Assembly (NCBI GenBank): GCA_963833745.1
Contig: CAWHZD010000003.1
Coordinates: forward strand, 372,001-436,000
Source of the DNA: AP-15 sp963833745
GTDB taxonomy: Bacteria; Pseudomonadota; Alphaproteobacteria; ATCC43930; CGMCC-115725
Reading direction: 5' to 3'
DNA: 64,000 nucleotides
In this document: positions 43,146 to 52,342 of the stretch, piece by piece
Position numbering within the stretch: position 1 is the first letter of the stretch
Layout of the letters: each line of letters opens with the position of its first letter
Position numbers and translations under genes: made by a program
The notes under the pieces: generated by a model
Database searches by the model: none
What the model was told of the DNA's origin: nothing
The model's input: the letters and a program-made list of their open reading frames with translations, nothing else

Positions 43146-43991
43146 TCATAGCCCGACGAGCCGGGCGCTTTCCTGCCATAGGCGGTACGCCATATTCTCG
43201 TCGAGCGCAGCAGGATCGGGCGGGGCCAATATCTTGTCCGCGACATAGCCGCCGTTGAACGGCATCGGATCCGCCACCGTCGCCAGGAACAGCGATGTTT
43301 CGGCGCCTCTTTCGGCGCTGATCATGAATGGCTTCAGCACCCGCCAACCGAGCTCGACGATGCCGCCGCGCTGGCCGATCCCAGTCGCGACGACGCCGGG
43401 ATGCAGGCACATCGCGACCACGCCCGTGCCGTGGAGCCGCCGCGCCAACTCGCGGGTGAACAAAATGTTGCACAGTTTCGAGCGGCCATAAGCCTTCATC
43501 ATCGACCAATCATGCGGTCCGGTGATGGTGGTGAGGTCGATGCGGTTTCCGTGATGCGCGCGCGAGGCGACCGTAACGACCCGCGCCGGCGGCGAGGCCT
43601 GCAGCCGGTCGAGCAGCATGTTGGTCAGCAGAAAGGGTGCCAGATGATTGACCGCAAAGGTCATCTCGTAGCCGTCCTCCGACAGCTGGAATTTGGGTGA
43701 AAACAGCCCCGCGTTGTTGACCAGCAGATCGAGCCGGCCGTGCCGAGCCAAAATCTCGGCGGCAAGCCGGCGAACCGCGGCAAGCGACGCGAAATCGGCG
43801 AGCGCCGTTTCAATCCGGGCACCACGGACCCGCGCGGCGATAAAGCGGTGCGCCGCTTCGGTACGGTCGCGGTCGCGTCCGGTCATGACTACCCGCATCC
43901 CGGCGCGGGCAAGGCCGAGCGCCGTGTAAAGTCCGATCCCGGCGCTCGCCCCGGTGACGACGCCGACCCGCGCCGTACCGCTCCCCGTCAT
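43146..43991 (-). CDS. SDR-family oxidoreductase, retinol-dehydrogenase-like
   Basis: 281-residue NAD(P)-dependent short-chain dehydrogenase. Cofactor motif TGASAGIGLYTA, MTGRDRDRTE (Arg after the second strand suggests NADP), LLVNNAGLFSP, VASRAHH (catalytic Ser region) and YGRSKLCN (Tyr-x-x-x-Lys). CAGGAGAGG lies upstream of the ATG. Substrate unknown. Confidence 0.88.
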   Translation of the reverse strand: MTGSGTARVGVVTGASAGIGLYTALGLARAGMRVVMTGRDRDRTEAAHRFIAARVRGARIETALADFASLAAVRRLAAEILARHGRLDLLVNNAGLFSPKFQLSEDGYEMTFAVNHLAPFLLTNMLLDRLQASPPARVVTVASRAHHGNRIDLTTITGPHDWSMMKAYGRSKLCNILFTRELARRLHGTGVVAMCLHPGVVATGIGQRGGIVELGWRVLKPFMISAERGAETSLFLATVADPMPFNGGYVADKILAPPDPAALDENMAYRLWQESARLVGL

Positions 43992-44038
43992 TCGCTCCGC
44001 CTCTCCTGAAAGCGAACGACGGCCACCGCCAACCGCTG

Positions 44039-44965
44039 CTATAGGCTGTCCACCCCGAACGCCCAGCGGCGCGCCAGCTGGTGACCGATCGCGAGCGGCG
44101 GCGGCAGGGTTGCCACATCCGGGATCGGATCGTCGGTACGCGAGCGCTCGACCATCGCCCGCACCTCGTCGCGCTCGAACCAGCGCGCCTCGGCAAGCTC
44201 CTCGGGGTCGATCCGGATCTCTTCGCTCACCGCTTCGGCCAACAGCCCCATCATCAGGGTCGACGGAAACGGCCAGGGCTGCGAAGCCAGATAACGCACC
44301 CGGCCGACCTGAACCCCGGATTCCTCCAATACTTCACGGCGCACCGCTTCTTCGATGGTTTCGCCCGGCTCCATGAACCCCGCGAGGCATGAATAGCGGG
44401 TGCCGACCCGCCGCCGGTTGCGGCCCAGCAGGCAGCGCTCGCCGTTGACCGCCAGCATGATCACAACCGGGTCGACGCGCGGGTAGTGATGCGCCCGGCA
44501 ATTGGGGCAGCGCCGGCCCCAGCCGCCGGACGAAATGGCGCTCGCCGTCCCGCACTGCGCGCAAAAGCCGTGGCGGGCATGCCAGTCGAGCGCGGAGCGG
44601 GCCTCGGCAAGGATCGCCGCCTGCGGGCCCGGGATGGCGGCGGCCAAGCTGCGGACATCGGCCGTCGTGCTTTCGGTGCTGTCCGCGGCCGTCGCGCTGC
44701 CGGCGTCGAGCGCGAAATGGGCGCGACCCTCGCCGATGCCGAGCAGGACCAGAGTGGCGCCGCTGTCGATCGCCATCCGCCATGACGCGACCGGCTGCCA
44801 GTCGAGCGCTGCCGACGACGGATCGCGGACGACGGGCTTCAATTCGCGGAACGGCAGCAGCCGGGTTTCGGGATCGTCGAGCAGCGAGGCGATCCAGGCG
44901 GCGTCCTGCCGGCGCTGGCTGACGCGGTCGAGCGGATTGCCCGCAAAGGTATAGATTTCTTCCAT
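44039..44965 (-). CDS. nudC: NADH pyrophosphatase
   Basis: 308-residue NudC: hydrolyses NAD(H) and can decap NAD-capped RNA. Zinc ribbon with four cysteines (FCAQCGTASAI, RRCPNCRAHHYPRVDPVV), Nudix box GFMEPGETIEEAVRREVLEE with SG following, and the SQPWPFPSTLM family signature. Intact and of usual length. Confidence 0.94.
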   Translation of the reverse strand: MEEIYTFAGNPLDRVSQRRQDAAWIASLLDDPETRLLPFRELKPVVRDPSSAALDWQPVASWRMAIDSGATLVLLGIGEGRAHFALDAGSATAADSTESTTADVRSLAAAIPGPQAAILAEARSALDWHARHGFCAQCGTASAISSGGWGRRCPNCRAHHYPRVDPVVIMLAVNGERCLLGRNRRRVGTRYSCLAGFMEPGETIEEAVRREVLEESGVQVGRVRYLASQPWPFPSTLMMGLLAEAVSEEIRIDPEELAEARWFERDEVRAMVERSRTDDPIPDVATLPPPLAIGHQLARRWAFGVDSL

Positions 44966-45084
44966 CGCCGCCTTTTACCTCGGTCTTAGCCGCCGTCGAA
45001 CCCGGCGAGCGGTCCTATCATAACTTCGTCCGCGCCCGAAGCGTTTGCGCGCGCCGGCGGCGGCCCGGGTGGTATTATCGCGCC

Positions 45085-45789
45085 ATGAACAACGGCCCCT
45101 ATATCGCCGAGATCGCGGCCTTGGTCGGCGACCCGGCGCGCGCAAACATGCTGTCGGCGTTGATGGACGGCGGTGCGTTAAGCGCCGGCGACCTCGCCTT
45201 TGCCGCGCACGTCACCGCGCAGACCGCCAGCGCGCATCTGGCAAAGCTTGTCGAGGCGCGGCTGCTCGCCGGCGAAAAGCAAGGCCGGCACCGTTACTTC
45301 CGCCTGGCATCGGCAGAGGTTGCGCGCATGCTCGAAGAGATCATGGCGGTCGCGGTGACGCGCCCGCTGCGCTATCGCCCGGCATGGATGCGCGACGAGG
45401 CGCTGCGCTCGGCGCGGACCTGCTACGACCATCTTGCCGGCCGGCTCGGCGTGGCGCTGGCCGCCAGCCTCGCCGACCGATGCCATGTGCTGCTCGATGA
45501 GGATGGCGGCGAGGTCACCGAGGAAGGGGCGCGGTTTTTCGCCGAATTGGGGCTCGACCTCGCCGTATCTACGGGCAGGCGCCGCCGTTTCTGCCGGCCG
45601 TGCGTCGACTGGAGCGAGCGCCGGCCGCATCTCGGCGGCGTCGTCGGCGCAGCGCTCGCCCAGCGCTGCTTCGCGCTCGGCTGGGTCGAGCGGGTCAAAG
45701 ACAGCCGCGCGGTGGCGATCACGGCGCTCGGCCGTGACGGCTTTCTCGCCAGTTTCGGCGTCGAAATTCCGACCGCCGCCAAGGTCTAG
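45085..45789 (+). CDS. ArsR-family transcriptional regulator
   Basis: 234-residue winged-helix regulator. The N-terminal ArsR HTH is LVGDPARANMLSALMDGGAL, AHVTAQTASAHLAKLVEARL and GRHRYFRLA. The C-terminal domain of about 130 residues has CRPCVDWSERRPHLGG, a segment shared with larger ArsR-like repressors. No metal-site CVC motif is visible in the HTH. Divergent from nudC. Confidence 0.88.
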   Translation: MNNGPYIAEIAALVGDPARANMLSALMDGGALSAGDLAFAAHVTAQTASAHLAKLVEARLLAGEKQGRHRYFRLASAEVARMLEEIMAVAVTRPLRYRPAWMRDEALRSARTCYDHLAGRLGVALAASLADRCHVLLDEDGGEVTEEGARFFAELGLDLAVSTGRRRRFCRPCVDWSERRPHLGGVVGAALAQRCFALGWVERVKDSRAVAITALGRDGFLASFGVEIPTAAKV

Positions 45790-45819
45790 CGCCACTGACA
45801 CCCAATGTCGGGCCGCAGA

Positions 45820-46292
45820 TTACACGATGCCCAACAACCGACGCGCCAGCGGATTGAGCCCTCGCGCGGAAGCAGCGGGGTCATGAATCCGCCCCGCGCC
45901 GAAATCGGTTCCGTCGGCGGAATCCTCGGTCAACAAGACCGCGCAGCCCGCTTCTCTGGCAGTCGCGACCGCCAGCGCGTCCCAGTAAGACGCCCGCCCA
46001 ACTATTGCATCAGCGAGCGCACTTCGAACAGAACCCGCGGAAGCAGTGACGCAACGAAAGAGTTTCAGCCAGTCATTCGCCTGTGCGGCGGCTTGATTGC
46101 GCGAGAGAACGCGTTTTCGCGTTACCGCCGAATAGAATTCGGATACTGCCTGTAAGGTCAGGCAACAATCGCACCGAGCCGCGTGTTCTAGGATCTCTCC
46201 AGCAACCTCGGTACCGAGTGCCAGCCTGGCTCTCGATCGCGTCGACGAGCAAATTCGTATCGAGCGAAAAGCGCTCTCTATCGCCGTTCATG
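45820..46292 (-). pseudogene. PIN-domain (VapC-type) toxin, frameshifted
   Basis: The ATG at 46292 opens RFSLDTNLLVDAIESQAG, with the first PIN aspartate. Around 46218-46245 the frame shifts by one base; the next frame reads EVAGEILEHAARCDCCLTLQ, AVSEFYSAVTRKRV (acidic residue 2), ALADAIVGRASYWDALAVAT (residue 3) and TEDSADGTDFG (residue 4), ending at TAA 45820. All four PIN acids are therefore present in the joined protein. The gene overlaps its antitoxin by 15 bases. The present frame yields only a truncated protein. Confidence 0.8.
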
Positions 46293-46529
46293 CAGCGGGT
46301 CGCGATCGCGCGTGCCGGCGCCGATCGGCCAGCCCTTCTCCATACGAGCGCGCGTCCGGACGAGGGCGGCCTCCTGCTCGGGTGTAAGAATACGACGCCC
46401 GGCAACTGGAACGAGGCGGGCGACCGGCTCGCCCTTGCGGGTGATCAGGTACTCCTCGCCGGCTTCGACCTCGCGAATGCAGCGGGAAAAAGGCTGGCTG
46501 GCTTCGCGCAGGCCAATGGTCTTACCCAT
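46278..46529 (-). CDS. Phd/YefM-family antitoxin
   Basis: 83-residue antitoxin: MGKTIGLREASQPFSRCIRE is the DNA-binding N-terminus, EEYLITRKGEPVARLVPV the family core, and the rest the toxin-binding tail. It precedes and overlaps the PIN toxin frame, as in type II modules, and would repress the pair. ATG at 46529; ribosome binding site weak. Much longer upstream frames are chance readings opposite the ABC substrate-binding gene. Confidence 0.87.
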   Translation of the reverse strand: MGKTIGLREASQPFSRCIREVEAGEEYLITRKGEPVARLVPVAGRRILTPEQEAALVRTRARMEKGWPIGAGTRDRDPLHERR

Positions 46530-46694
46530 GTGCCGATCCAATTGGTGGACCGCCGATAATGCAGGACATGCGTGCCATAAAACAATAAGCCGTCCCCTCC
46601 GGCGGCGCCGGCGTGGCCTGGCTTTTGCACTGTGACAGAGCGGGATGGATCGCGTAAGGTTGCCGGTACAACGAATGCTCGAACAGGGTAATCG

Positions 46695-48290
46695 ATGAAC
46701 CTTTTCCAGCGGCTCCTGCATACGGCAGCAGCGACAACTCTCGTTCTTTGTCTGACAAACCCTCGGGCCTCGGCAGAATCGGCGCAGACCGCACTTCGCT
46801 TCATCCCGCAAGCCGACCTCAGAAGCATCGACCCGATTTGGACCACTGCCTATGTCACGCGCAATTTCGGCTATCTCGTGTTCGACACGCTGTTTGCGCT
46901 GGACAAGGATTTCAAGCCGCAGCCGCAGATGGTCGATCATTGGAAGGTCAGCGACGACAAGCTGACCTACACCTTCACCTTGCGCGACGGCCTGAGATGG
47001 CATGACGGGCAGCCGGTGCGTGCGGCCGATTGCGTTGCCTCGATAGGGCGCTGGGGCAAACGGGATCCGTTTGGCCAGAAGATGATGGAGGCTGTCACCG
47101 AGATCAAACCAGTCGATGACAAAAACTTTACGATCGTTCTGAAAACGCCGTTCCCGCTGTTGCTCAACGCGCTCGGCAAACTGTCGAGCAACGTGCCGTT
47201 CATGATGCCCGAGCGCCTGGCCGAGACCGACCCGTACAAGCAAATCGCCGAAGCGATTGGTTCGGGCCCGTTCAAATTCGTAAAATCGGAGTGGGTGCCC
47301 GGAAACACGGCGGTCTTTGTAAAAAACACCGAATATGTGCCCCGAAAAGAACAGCCAAGCTTTGCCGCCGGCGGTAAAATAGCCAAGGTCGACCGGGTCG
47401 AATGGCTTTACATCCCAGACTCCGCCACCGCATCCGCGGCGCTGAACGCCGACGAGGCCGATTGGTACGAGCAGCCCCCGGCCGACCTGCTGCCGGTTTT
47501 CGCCGGCAATCCCGAGGTCGTCGTCGCAACCGTCGATCCCCTCGGCAATCAGGGCATTCTGCGCTTCAACCATGTGCAACCGCCCTTCGACAATTTGAAG
47601 CTGCGCGAGGCGGTGCTGAACCTCGTCAATCAGAAGGACTACATGCAGGCCGCTGCCGGGAACCCGAAATATTGGAAAACCTGCGTCGCCTTGTTCGGCT
47701 GCGGTGCGCCGTTTGAAACCACCGCCGGTGCCGAGGCGCTGCTGAACGGCCCGGACCCGGCCAAGGCAAAGCAGCTGATCGCCGAATCCGGGTACAAGGG
47801 CGAGAAGATCGTGCTGCTCGATGCGACCGACCAGCCGATCGTGCACGCCCAGGCGCTGGTGACTTTGGCGATGCTGCGGCAGGCCGGGTTCAATGTCGAG
47901 CTGCAGGCGCTTGACTGGGGCACCTTGATTACGCGCCGGGCGTCGAAGGCGCCGATCGATCAGGGTGGCTGGAACATCTTTCACACCTGGACGTCCGCCC
48001 CCGACCTCGCCTCGCCCGCGGTTGACGCGGCGTTGCGCAGCAATGACGGCAAAGGCTGGTTCGGCTGGCCGACCGACCTCAAGCTCGAAGGGCTGATCGA
48101 CCAGTGGTTCAAGGCGCCCGATTTTGCCGCGCAAAAAAAGCTCGCCGCCGACATCCAGACCGAGGCGTATCAGGGCGAGGTGCCGTATGTGCCGACCGGC
48201 CAGTTCGTGGTTCCGACCGCTTACCGCAAGAACCTTCACGGGATCATCATCGCCCCGGTCGTTTTCTTTTGGAATGTCGAGAAGGATTAA
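46695..48290 (+). CDS. oligopeptide-type ABC transporter substrate-binding protein
   Basis: 531-residue SBP_bac_5 protein: signal peptide (MNLFQRLLHTAAATTLVLCL), then LRFIPQADLRSIDPIW, VFDTLFALDKDFKPQPQM, TFTLRDGLRWHDGQPV and AIGSGPFKFVKSEWVPG. It binds peptide, nickel or opine-like ligands in the periplasm and passes them to the two permeases downstream. The fold is certain; the ligand is open. Confidence 0.92.
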   Translation: MNLFQRLLHTAAATTLVLCLTNPRASAESAQTALRFIPQADLRSIDPIWTTAYVTRNFGYLVFDTLFALDKDFKPQPQMVDHWKVSDDKLTYTFTLRDGLRWHDGQPVRAADCVASIGRWGKRDPFGQKMMEAVTEIKPVDDKNFTIVLKTPFPLLLNALGKLSSNVPFMMPERLAETDPYKQIAEAIGSGPFKFVKSEWVPGNTAVFVKNTEYVPRKEQPSFAAGGKIAKVDRVEWLYIPDSATASAALNADEADWYEQPPADLLPVFAGNPEVVVATVDPLGNQGILRFNHVQPPFDNLKLREAVLNLVNQKDYMQAAAGNPKYWKTCVALFGCGAPFETTAGAEALLNGPDPAKAKQLIAESGYKGEKIVLLDATDQPIVHAQALVTLAMLRQAGFNVELQALDWGTLITRRASKAPIDQGGWNIFHTWTSAPDLASPAVDAALRSNDGKGWFGWPTDLKLEGLIDQWFKAPDFAAQKKLAADIQTEAYQGEVPYVPTGQFVVPTAYRKNLHGIIIAPVVFFWNVEKD

Positions 48291-48324
48291 ATGCGCCGCC
48301 CCGACGCAGGAGCGCCCTTCATCC

Positions 48325-48400
48325 CAACCCTGTCGCCGCACGTGCGGCGGGGGAGGAGCCCGCGAAGCGGGACGGCATGCTGCCGACCTCGTCCGGGGGT
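48325..48400. repeat. REP-like palindromic element in ABC operon
   Basis: Perfect 16-bp palindrome CGCCGCACGTGCGGCG (48334-48349), followed by GAGCCCGCGAAGCGGGAC, a second small hairpin. It fits a dispersed intergenic element and separates the binding-protein gene from the permeases, where it could lower downstream expression. Confidence 0.5.
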
Positions 48401-48431
48401 GACGCGCAGCTTCGGTGCGGTACGTTAGCCG

Positions 48432-49373
<942 letters not shown>

Positions 49374-49376
49374 GCC

Positions 49377-50261
49377 GTGGCCGTCGCGCAGACCGATCTT
49401 GTCCTGGTCGCGGCGCCGGTCGAGCGCCGGTGGGGGGTGCGGGACTATGTCCGCCGCCACCCGACGATCGTCGCCGGCGGGACCTTGCTCGGGCTGATGG
49501 TGCTGATGGCAGTGTTCGCCCCCTATCTCGGCACGACCGACCCGCAAGCGCTGTTTCCAATCCAGCGACTGCGCTGGCCCTCGGCAGAGCATTGGTTCGG
49601 AACCGACATGTTGGGCCGCGACGTCTACAGCCGCACGATCTACGGTGCGCGGGTGTCGCTGACCGTCGGCCTGAGCGTCGCCTTATTGAGCACTTCGCTC
49701 GGTCTGCTGATTGGCTTGGTGACCGGGTTCAACCGGTGGGCGGATGCGATCCTGATGCGCATCATGGACGGCTTGATGTCGATCCCGCCGGTGCTGATCG
49801 CGATCGCATTGATGGCGCTGACCCGCGCAAGCCTCGAAAACGTGGTCTTTGCGATCACCGTGGCCGAGGTGCCGCGGGTCACCCGCCTCGTCCGCGGCAT
49901 CGTGTTGACGTTGCGCGATCTGCCCTTTGTCGAGGCCGCCTTTGCCAGCGGCACCAGCCTGCCGCGCATCCTGTGGCGCCACATCGTGCCCAACACGCTT
50001 CCGCCGCTCATGGTGCAGGCCACCGCCACCGCCGCCGCCGCGATGATCGTCGAGGCGATCCTGTCCTTTCTCGGCGCCGGAACCCCGCCCAACATCCCGA
50101 GCTGGGGGAACATCATGGCCGAGGGACGCAGCCTGTTTCAGGTCGCCTATTACATCGTGCTGTTTCCCGGGGCGTTTCTGTCGGTGAGCGTGCTGGCGAT
50201 CAATCTGTTGGGCGACGGGCTGCGCGACGCGCTCGACCCGCGCCTCGCCCGCCGGATGTAG
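49377..50261 (+). CDS. ABC transporter permease, DppC/OppC type
   Basis: 294-residue permease; GTG start 3 bases after the previous stop. Motifs: ALFPIQRLRWPSAEHWFGTD, MLGRDVYSRTIYGARVSL, EAAFASGTSLPRILWRHIVP and GDGLRDALDPRLARRM. It pairs with the DppB-type protein to form the channel. Confidence 0.93.
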   Translation: MAVAQTDLVLVAAPVERRWGVRDYVRRHPTIVAGGTLLGLMVLMAVFAPYLGTTDPQALFPIQRLRWPSAEHWFGTDMLGRDVYSRTIYGARVSLTVGLSVALLSTSLGLLIGLVTGFNRWADAILMRIMDGLMSIPPVLIAIALMALTRASLENVVFAITVAEVPRVTRLVRGIVLTLRDLPFVEAAFASGTSLPRILWRHIVPNTLPPLMVQATATAAAAMIVEAILSFLGAGTPPNIPSWGNIMAEGRSLFQVAYYIVLFPGAFLSVSVLAINLLGDGLRDALDPRLARRM

Positions 50262-50264
50262 CGC

Positions 50265-51320
50265 ATGACCGACACCGCGGCAGCGTATGTGGCGACCCTC
50301 CCAAAGGCGCCGGCTGCCGCGGTCGAACCGATTCTCGACATCGCCGATCTGCGGACCTGGTTTTTCACCCGAGACGGTGTCGTTCGCGCGGTTGACGGCG
50401 TCTCGTTTCATGTAATCCCCGGCGAGACCCTCGCAATCGTCGGCGAGAGCGGCTGCGGCAAGAGCGTCACCGCCTTGTCGATCCTGCGGCTGATCGCGTC
50501 GCCGCCGGGGCGGATCGTTTCCGGCTCGATCCGCTTTGCCGGCCGCGACCTTCTCGGCCTCAGCGAGGCCGAGATGCGCCGAGTCCGCGGCAACGAGATC
50601 TCGATGATCTTTCAGGAGCCGATGACCTCGCTGAACCCGGTGCTGACGATCGGCCGGCAGATCGCCGAGACCCTGATCCTGCATCAACGCCTTGACCACC
50701 GGGCGGCGCTGGCCAAGGCCGTCGACATGCTGCGGCTTGTGCACATCCCCGAGGCCGAGCGGCGGGTCGGCGAGTATCCGCATCAGCTGTCGGGCGGCAT
50801 GCGCCAGCGGGTGATGATCGCGATGGCGCTCGCCTGCAACCCGAAATTGCTGATCGCCGACGAGCCGACGACAGCGCTCGACGTGACGATCCAGGCGCAG
50901 ATCCTCGATCTGATGCGCGAATTGAAGCAAAAGATCGACGCGGCGATCGTGCTGATCACCCACGACCTCGGCGTCGTCGCCGAAATGGCGCAACGCGTCG
51001 TCGTTTTGTATGCCGGCCGCAAGGCCGAGGAGGCGCCGGTCGGGGCGCTGTTCCGCCGCCCGCTGCATCCCTACACCAGGGGGTTGCTCAACTCGATGCC
51101 GCGGCTCGGCACGTCGCTGGACACCGTCCACCCGCCTCGGCTGGCCGAGATCCCGGGCACAGTACCATCCTTGAAAGAAACGATCCCCGGTTGTCCTTTT
51201 GTCGCGCGGTGCAGCGCCGCGACCGATATCTGCCAACGCGAGATGCCGGTCTTCGAGGAAAAAGAACCCGGCCATTTCGTCGCCTGTTTTCAAGCCGACC
51301 GGTTCGTGGCGGCGCCGTGA
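50265..51320 (+). CDS. ABC transporter ATPase, DppD/OppD type
   Basis: 351-residue ATPase: Walker A GESGCGKS, signature LSGGMRQRVMIAMALA, Walker B LLIADEPTTALD, H loop ITHDLG and the C-terminal oligopeptide-transporter domain with Cys residues (PGCPFVARCSAATDICQRE), which in this family can bind an iron-sulfur cluster. Confidence 0.94.
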   Translation: MTDTAAAYVATLPKAPAAAVEPILDIADLRTWFFTRDGVVRAVDGVSFHVIPGETLAIVGESGCGKSVTALSILRLIASPPGRIVSGSIRFAGRDLLGLSEAEMRRVRGNEISMIFQEPMTSLNPVLTIGRQIAETLILHQRLDHRAALAKAVDMLRLVHIPEAERRVGEYPHQLSGGMRQRVMIAMALACNPKLLIADEPTTALDVTIQAQILDLMRELKQKIDAAIVLITHDLGVVAEMAQRVVVLYAGRKAEEAPVGALFRRPLHPYTRGLLNSMPRLGTSLDTVHPPRLAEIPGTVPSLKETIPGCPFVARCSAATDICQREMPVFEEKEPGHFVACFQADRFVAAP

Positions 51321-52333
51321 CCGCAACCGCGCCCTTGCTGTCGGTAAGAGCCCTGGTCAAGCATTTCCCGGTCAAAAAGGGGCTGTTGCAGCGCACGGTC
51401 GGGCAGGTGCATGCGGTCGACGGCATTTCGTTCGACATCGGCCAGGGCGAAACCCTGGGCCTCGTCGGCGAGAGCGGCTGCGGCAAGTCGACCGCCGGCA
51501 GGGCAATTCTCAAATTGATCGAGCCGACCTCGGGCGAGATCCGGGTTCACGGCAAACGCATCGACGCACTGTCGCGCAGCGCGATGCGCCCCTGGCGGCG
51601 CCAATTGCAGGTCGTATTTCAGGACCCTTATTCGTCGTTGAACGGGCGACTTTCGGTGCGCGACATCATTGCCGAGCCGCTCATCAATTACGGTGTCGCG
51701 GCCGGGCAGGCGCTGAGGGACCGGGTCGCCGACCTCGCCCTCAAGGTCGGGCTGCGCGAGGACGCGCTGGCCCGCTACCCCCACGAATTTTCCGGCGGTC
51801 AGCGCCAGCGCATCGGCATCGCCCGCGCCCTGGCGTTGCATCCGAGCCTGATCGTCTGCGACGAGCCGGTCTCCGCCCTCGACGTATCGGTGCAGGCGCA
51901 GGTCATCAACCTGCTGGGCGACCTCCAGCGGGAGTTCCGGCTTTCTTACTTGTTTGTCGCCCACGACCTCGCGGTCGTCGAGCACATCAGCCACCGCATC
52001 GCGGTCATGTATTTGGGCAAGATCGTCGAACTCGCGGACAAGGCCGACCTCTTCTCCCGCCCACAGCATCCTTACACCGAAGCATTGCTGTCGGCGGTGC
52101 CGGTCCCCGATCCTGAGGCCTCTAAAAAGCGCATCATCCTAAAGGGTGACGTGCCGAGCCCGATCAATCCCCCTTCGGGCTGCCGCTTTCACACCCGTTG
52201 CCCCTACGCCTTTGCCCGCTGCTCCCAGGAAGAGCCGGACATCCGTGAAGTCTTCCCCGGCCACCACGTCGCCTGCCATCTGCGCGAAGTGCAGCCGGCC
52301 AGCGCTCCCAAAACCGCGGCAGTTCCGGTGTAG
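51317..52333 (+). CDS. ABC transporter ATPase, DppF/OppF type
   Basis: 338-residue ATPase that begins with GTG in the GTGA overlap with the preceding gene, so synthesis is coupled. Walker A GESGCGKST, QDPYSSLNGRLSV, signature FSGGQRQRIGIARALA, Walker B LIVCDEPVSALD, and C-terminal CRFHTRCPYAFARCSQEEP. With the previous gene it forms the heterodimeric motor. Confidence 0.94.
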   Translation: MTATAPLLSVRALVKHFPVKKGLLQRTVGQVHAVDGISFDIGQGETLGLVGESGCGKSTAGRAILKLIEPTSGEIRVHGKRIDALSRSAMRPWRRQLQVVFQDPYSSLNGRLSVRDIIAEPLINYGVAAGQALRDRVADLALKVGLREDALARYPHEFSGGQRQRIGIARALALHPSLIVCDEPVSALDVSVQAQVINLLGDLQREFRLSYLFVAHDLAVVEHISHRIAVMYLGKIVELADKADLFSRPQHPYTEALLSAVPVPDPEASKKRIILKGDVPSPINPPSGCRFHTRCPYAFARCSQEEPDIREVFPGHHVACHLREVQPASAPKTAAVPV

Positions 52334-52342
52334 AGGTAAGCG

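Noticed and set aside
49683..51326. 547-aa minus-strand ORF opposite the ABC genes
   Set aside because: Antisense frame of high-GC coding DNA (Arg/His/Asp-rich); the plus strand has complete ABC motifs.
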